A stretch of DNA of 64,000 nt from Empedobacter brevis NBRC 14943 = ATCC 43319 (GTDB lineage: Bacteria > Bacteroidota > Bacteroidia > Flavobacteriales > Weeksellaceae), in NCBI RefSeq assembly GCF_000382425.1, contig NZ_KB908294.1, positions 248,001-312,000 of the forward strand, given 5' to 3'. Within the stretch, counting starts at the first letter, position 1; the number at the start of each line of letters is the position of its first letter. Shown one piece after another: positions 62,229 to 64,000 of the stretch. The notes beneath the pieces are model-generated. The model ran no database searches and was not told the origin of the DNA. It worked only from the letters and a program-made list of their open reading frames with translations. A program made the position numbers and the translations under genes.

Positions 62229-62236
62229 CAAAGGTA
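62229..62236 (-). promoter_or_regulatory. -7 box TACCTTTG of rpe
   Basis: A full TAnnTTTG match on the minus strand lies 29 bases before the rpe ATG, inside the rejected longer frame. The -33 region overlaps the hairpin at 62248-62271. Confidence 0.5.
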
Positions 62237-62247
62237 AGGAAATAAAA

Positions 62248-62271
62248 AAATCGTTGAAAATGCAACGATTT
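62248..62271 (-). terminator. terminator of the outer-membrane protein gene
   Basis: AAATCGTTG and CAACGATTT form a 9-base perfect stem (loop of 6) with a T run on the minus strand, 8 bases past the stop at 62280. Confidence 0.85.
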
Positions 62272-62279
62272 ATATTTTT

Positions 62280-62864
62280 TTAGAAATTATACCCAACCCG
62301 AAACCCTAAATCTAACGCAATACCAGATTTACTTGAGTTTTTGATTCTATAATCCATGGCATTTTCATCATAATAAATGCGATCTTCTTCATACAGTGAA
62401 ATTCCTAAACCTGTATAGAACTCATAAAAGAATTTTTTAGAAAAAGAACGTTTCAATCCATAATTCAACGTAAGTGCACCTTGAGGATTTATTTTCAAAT
62501 TATCAGACGATGTTGTGAACCAATCTGGAATTAAAACAGTTTTGAAAGCAATATAATTCGCAGAGTTATTCGTCGTATTCTTTCCTTTTTCAATTCTTCT
62601 ATCAAAATTGTAATAATAGCGTCCTTCTAGAGCAAAGCGAGTCGTTAAAACGTAATCAAAATCACTTCCTGAATAATCACTATAACTATACATAAATCCT
62701 CCTATATAATCTAGTGAAGCAACTCCTGTATATTTTTCTCCTAATGATTTTTCGAACTGAACACCAATTCCTATGACACTTGCATTTACATTAAATAAAT
62801 TTGTAGTTTTTTCTTGTGCAAATAAGGAAGTTGATACTAAAAAAGTTAATAATATTTTTTTCAT
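62280..62864 (-). CDS. small outer-membrane beta-barrel-like protein
   Basis: The 194-residue protein has a signal peptide (MKKILLTFLVSTSLFAQ) and alternating amphipathic strands ending in an aromatic residue (GIALDLGFRVGYNF), the usual signature of an outer-membrane barrel. The middle has strands such as GVASLDYIGGFMYSY and TRFALEGRYYYNF. It is about the size of an eight-stranded barrel. I do not recognise a named family. It is upstream of rpe with its own terminator. Confidence 0.65.
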   Translation of the reverse strand: MKKILLTFLVSTSLFAQEKTTNLFNVNASVIGIGVQFEKSLGEKYTGVASLDYIGGFMYSYSDYSGSDFDYVLTTRFALEGRYYYNFDRRIEKGKNTTNNSANYIAFKTVLIPDWFTTSSDNLKINPQGALTLNYGLKRSFSKKFFYEFYTGLGISLYEEDRIYYDENAMDYRIKNSSKSGIALDLGFRVGYNF

Positions 62865-62922
62865 GTTCTGTATTAATTAATCAATAAATATATAACAGAA
62901 AAAGTGATTAAAAAATTATGAT

Positions 62923-63309
62923 TTAATCTAAAAATACTCTATTGTCTATAAAATTATAAGGTTCCTCTTCTTTCAATTCTTCATTAATGATAAAATGAAT
63001 CGAATCTTTGGATAAAAATAAATAGGTATAATGATCTGCCTTTTCATCAGATTCTCTAAACTCATAATAATCTTCGCCTACAGCGCACCAAATGCCTTCA
63101 TCTTCGGAAAACGTGACACGGTCATCACTATGAATGGTTTTGAAGTTAACGGTCATCGTACCATCCGCTTTTCTATGAACTAACCAGCTGTTGGTTTCCC
63201 CTTTAAAAAATTTTCCGTGATCTGTCCCTGACCAAATGCCAACAAATCGCTCATCTATTTCAGCAGATTTTATAAAATGTTCAATTTGTTGATTCTCTGT
63301 TTTGCGCAT
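62923..63309 (-). CDS. hypothetical small soluble protein
   Basis: The 128-residue protein ([32 protein letters not shown] onward) has no signal peptide or membrane segment. After a helical start it is mostly beta ([49 protein letters not shown]), suggesting a lipocalin-like or barrel fold with the G-x-W start GIWSG. I do not recognise the family. It is divergent from mgtE across 103 bases. Confidence 0.55.
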   Translation of the reverse strand: MRKTENQQIEHFIKSAEIDERFVGIWSGTDHGKFFKGETNSWLVHRKADGTMTVNFKTIHSDDRVTFSEDEGIWCAVGEDYYEFRESDEKADHYTYLFLSKDSIHFIINEELKEEEPYNFIDNRVFLD

Positions 63310-63412
63310 AAATTATTTCTACATTAAAATTAGCTTAAAAACAGCTAACCTTTTACCTCTCTTCATCCTAAAAAGCCTTATTTTGCAGATCGGGATAAAA
63401 AAGAACAAATTT

Positions 63413-64000
63413 ATGGAAAATAATATGCTTAATCAACATCCGGCAGATATTGCAGAACAATTAACTGCATTAGACATAAAAAGTAGAAATATAGCCTTTT
63501 ACCTGCTTTCTAATGATGATAAAGTAGATGTATTCTCCTATTTTGAACCTGATGTTCAATATGAGGTTGTAAAAAGTTTAACTGACGAGGATTTAGCAGA
63601 AGTTTTAAACAACCTGGATCCTGATGACAGAACGGAACTTTTTGAAAATTTCCCTGATGAATTAATCAAACATTCCATTAATCTTTTGAATCCGGAAGAG
63701 CGTGCCATTGCACTGAATTTGATTGGATACAAAGAAGATTCTATTGCCCGATTGATGACGCCTAACTATATACAAGTCAAAGAACATTACACCGTAAAAC
63801 AGGTATTAGCCCACATCAAAAAGTATGGTAAAAAAGCAGAAACATTGAATTATATTTTCATTGTGGATGGTAAAAACAGATTACTGGATGATTTAAAAAT
63901 CGGAGAAATTCTTTTAGCTGATGAAGAAACAAAAGTGGAGGATCTGATTGATCATAATTTCGTCTCTCTAACGACTACAACTCCTTTGGAAGAAGCGTTA
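63413..64000 (+). CDS. mgtE: magnesium transporter MgtE, N-terminal part (cut by window edge)
   Basis: The frame opens at ATG 63413 and runs 196 codons to the edge. It has the MgtE N domain ([77 protein letters not shown]) and the first CBS domain ([34 protein letters not shown]). The membrane part is missing. MgtE is a Mg-gated Mg channel of the inner membrane. ATG 63425 is a possible alternative start. I saw no Mg riboswitch in the short upstream gap. Confidence 0.93.
   Translation, partial: MENNMLNQHPADIAEQLTALDIKSRNIAFYLLSNDDKVDVFSYFEPDVQYEVVKSLTDEDLAEVLNNLDPDDRTELFENFPDELIKHSINLLNPEERAIALNLIGYKEDSIARLMTPNYIQVKEHYTVKQVLAHIKKYGKKAETLNYIFIVDGKNRLLDDLKIGEILLADEETKVEDLIDHNFVSLTTTTPLEEAL

Noticed and set aside
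63310-63412. Mg-sensing riboswitch before mgtE
   Set aside because: The gap is only about 100 bases and shows no extended paired structure by eye.

Overview
The window is AT-rich chromosomal DNA from a member of the Bacteroidota, class Flavobacteriia. A Weeksellaceae-type genome (Empedobacter, Chryseobacterium and relatives) is my best guess, from overall protein style only. The evidence is promoters of the Bacteroidota type (TTTG, about 20 bases, then TAnnTTTG), weak or absent Shine-Dalgarno sequences, proteins typical of this phylum (GH92 mannosidase, GLLIPRV-type surface proteins, DUF5723, TPR plus HTH regulators, a RecQ without zinc cysteines), and perfect hairpin terminators between convergent genes. 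I see no insertion sequence, prophage, CRISPR array or rRNA.

Layout. Positions 1-3075 (minus strand) carry kdsD, tatC and etfB-etfA, with etfA cut by the left edge. Positions 3240-9080 (plus) carry recQ, gpmI, a small HAD phosphatase, map and a methyltransferase. Positions 9127-17432 (mostly minus) carry a secreted GH92 mannosidase, a MORN-like repeat protein, polA and a [2Fe-2S] ferredoxin. Positions 17578-25988 hold an AIM24-like protein, a DUF5723 outer-membrane protein, a ferredoxin-NADP reductase, a tRNA with CAU anticodon, an aspartate aminotransferase, tpx, a 3-hydroxyacyl-CoA dehydrogenase, a Gfo/Idh oxidoreductase and pcm. Positions 26039-28954 hold a two-component system followed by two PepSY-like periplasmic or lipoprotein genes; the same 11-base-period direct repeat stands in front of both units. 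Positions 29047-37368 carry amino-acid enzymes (threonine aldolase-like, metZ, aspA), two surface proteins, a DEAD-box helicase and a NagX-like membrane acyltransferase.

Positions 37417-47381 hold the most system-like locus: an XRE regulator divergent from a six-gene operon encoding a YbjN-like protein, PspA/IM30, a DUF4177 protein, an NfeD/YqiJ-like membrane protein, a large flotillin and a 1611-residue AAA+ ATPase. It looks like a membrane-stress module, with a palindromic operator candidate in the shared promoter. Positions 47413-49432 carry rtcB-prfH, an RNA ligase and ribosome-rescue factor pair. The 1-kb gap upstream of rtcB holds a consensus promoter, a 26-codon ORF and a strong terminator. 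The end of the ORF can pair with the 5-prime arm of that terminator, which suggests an undescribed translation-sensitive attenuator for the RNA-repair genes.

Positions 50459-64000 carry a TPR-HTH regulator, a TonB-C-like protein, lepA, DUF4260, a D-lactate dehydrogenase-like gene, a serine hydrolase, an EamA transporter, a CatA-like acetyltransferase, a lipoprotein, a membrane protein, recX, a structured RNA candidate, rpe, an outer-membrane barrel protein, a small unknown protein and the start of mgtE. Several gene starts were moved downstream of the longest open frame because a promoter box, a signal peptide or a non-ATG codon showed the longer form to be unlikely. All calls come from reading by eye; no database search was run.
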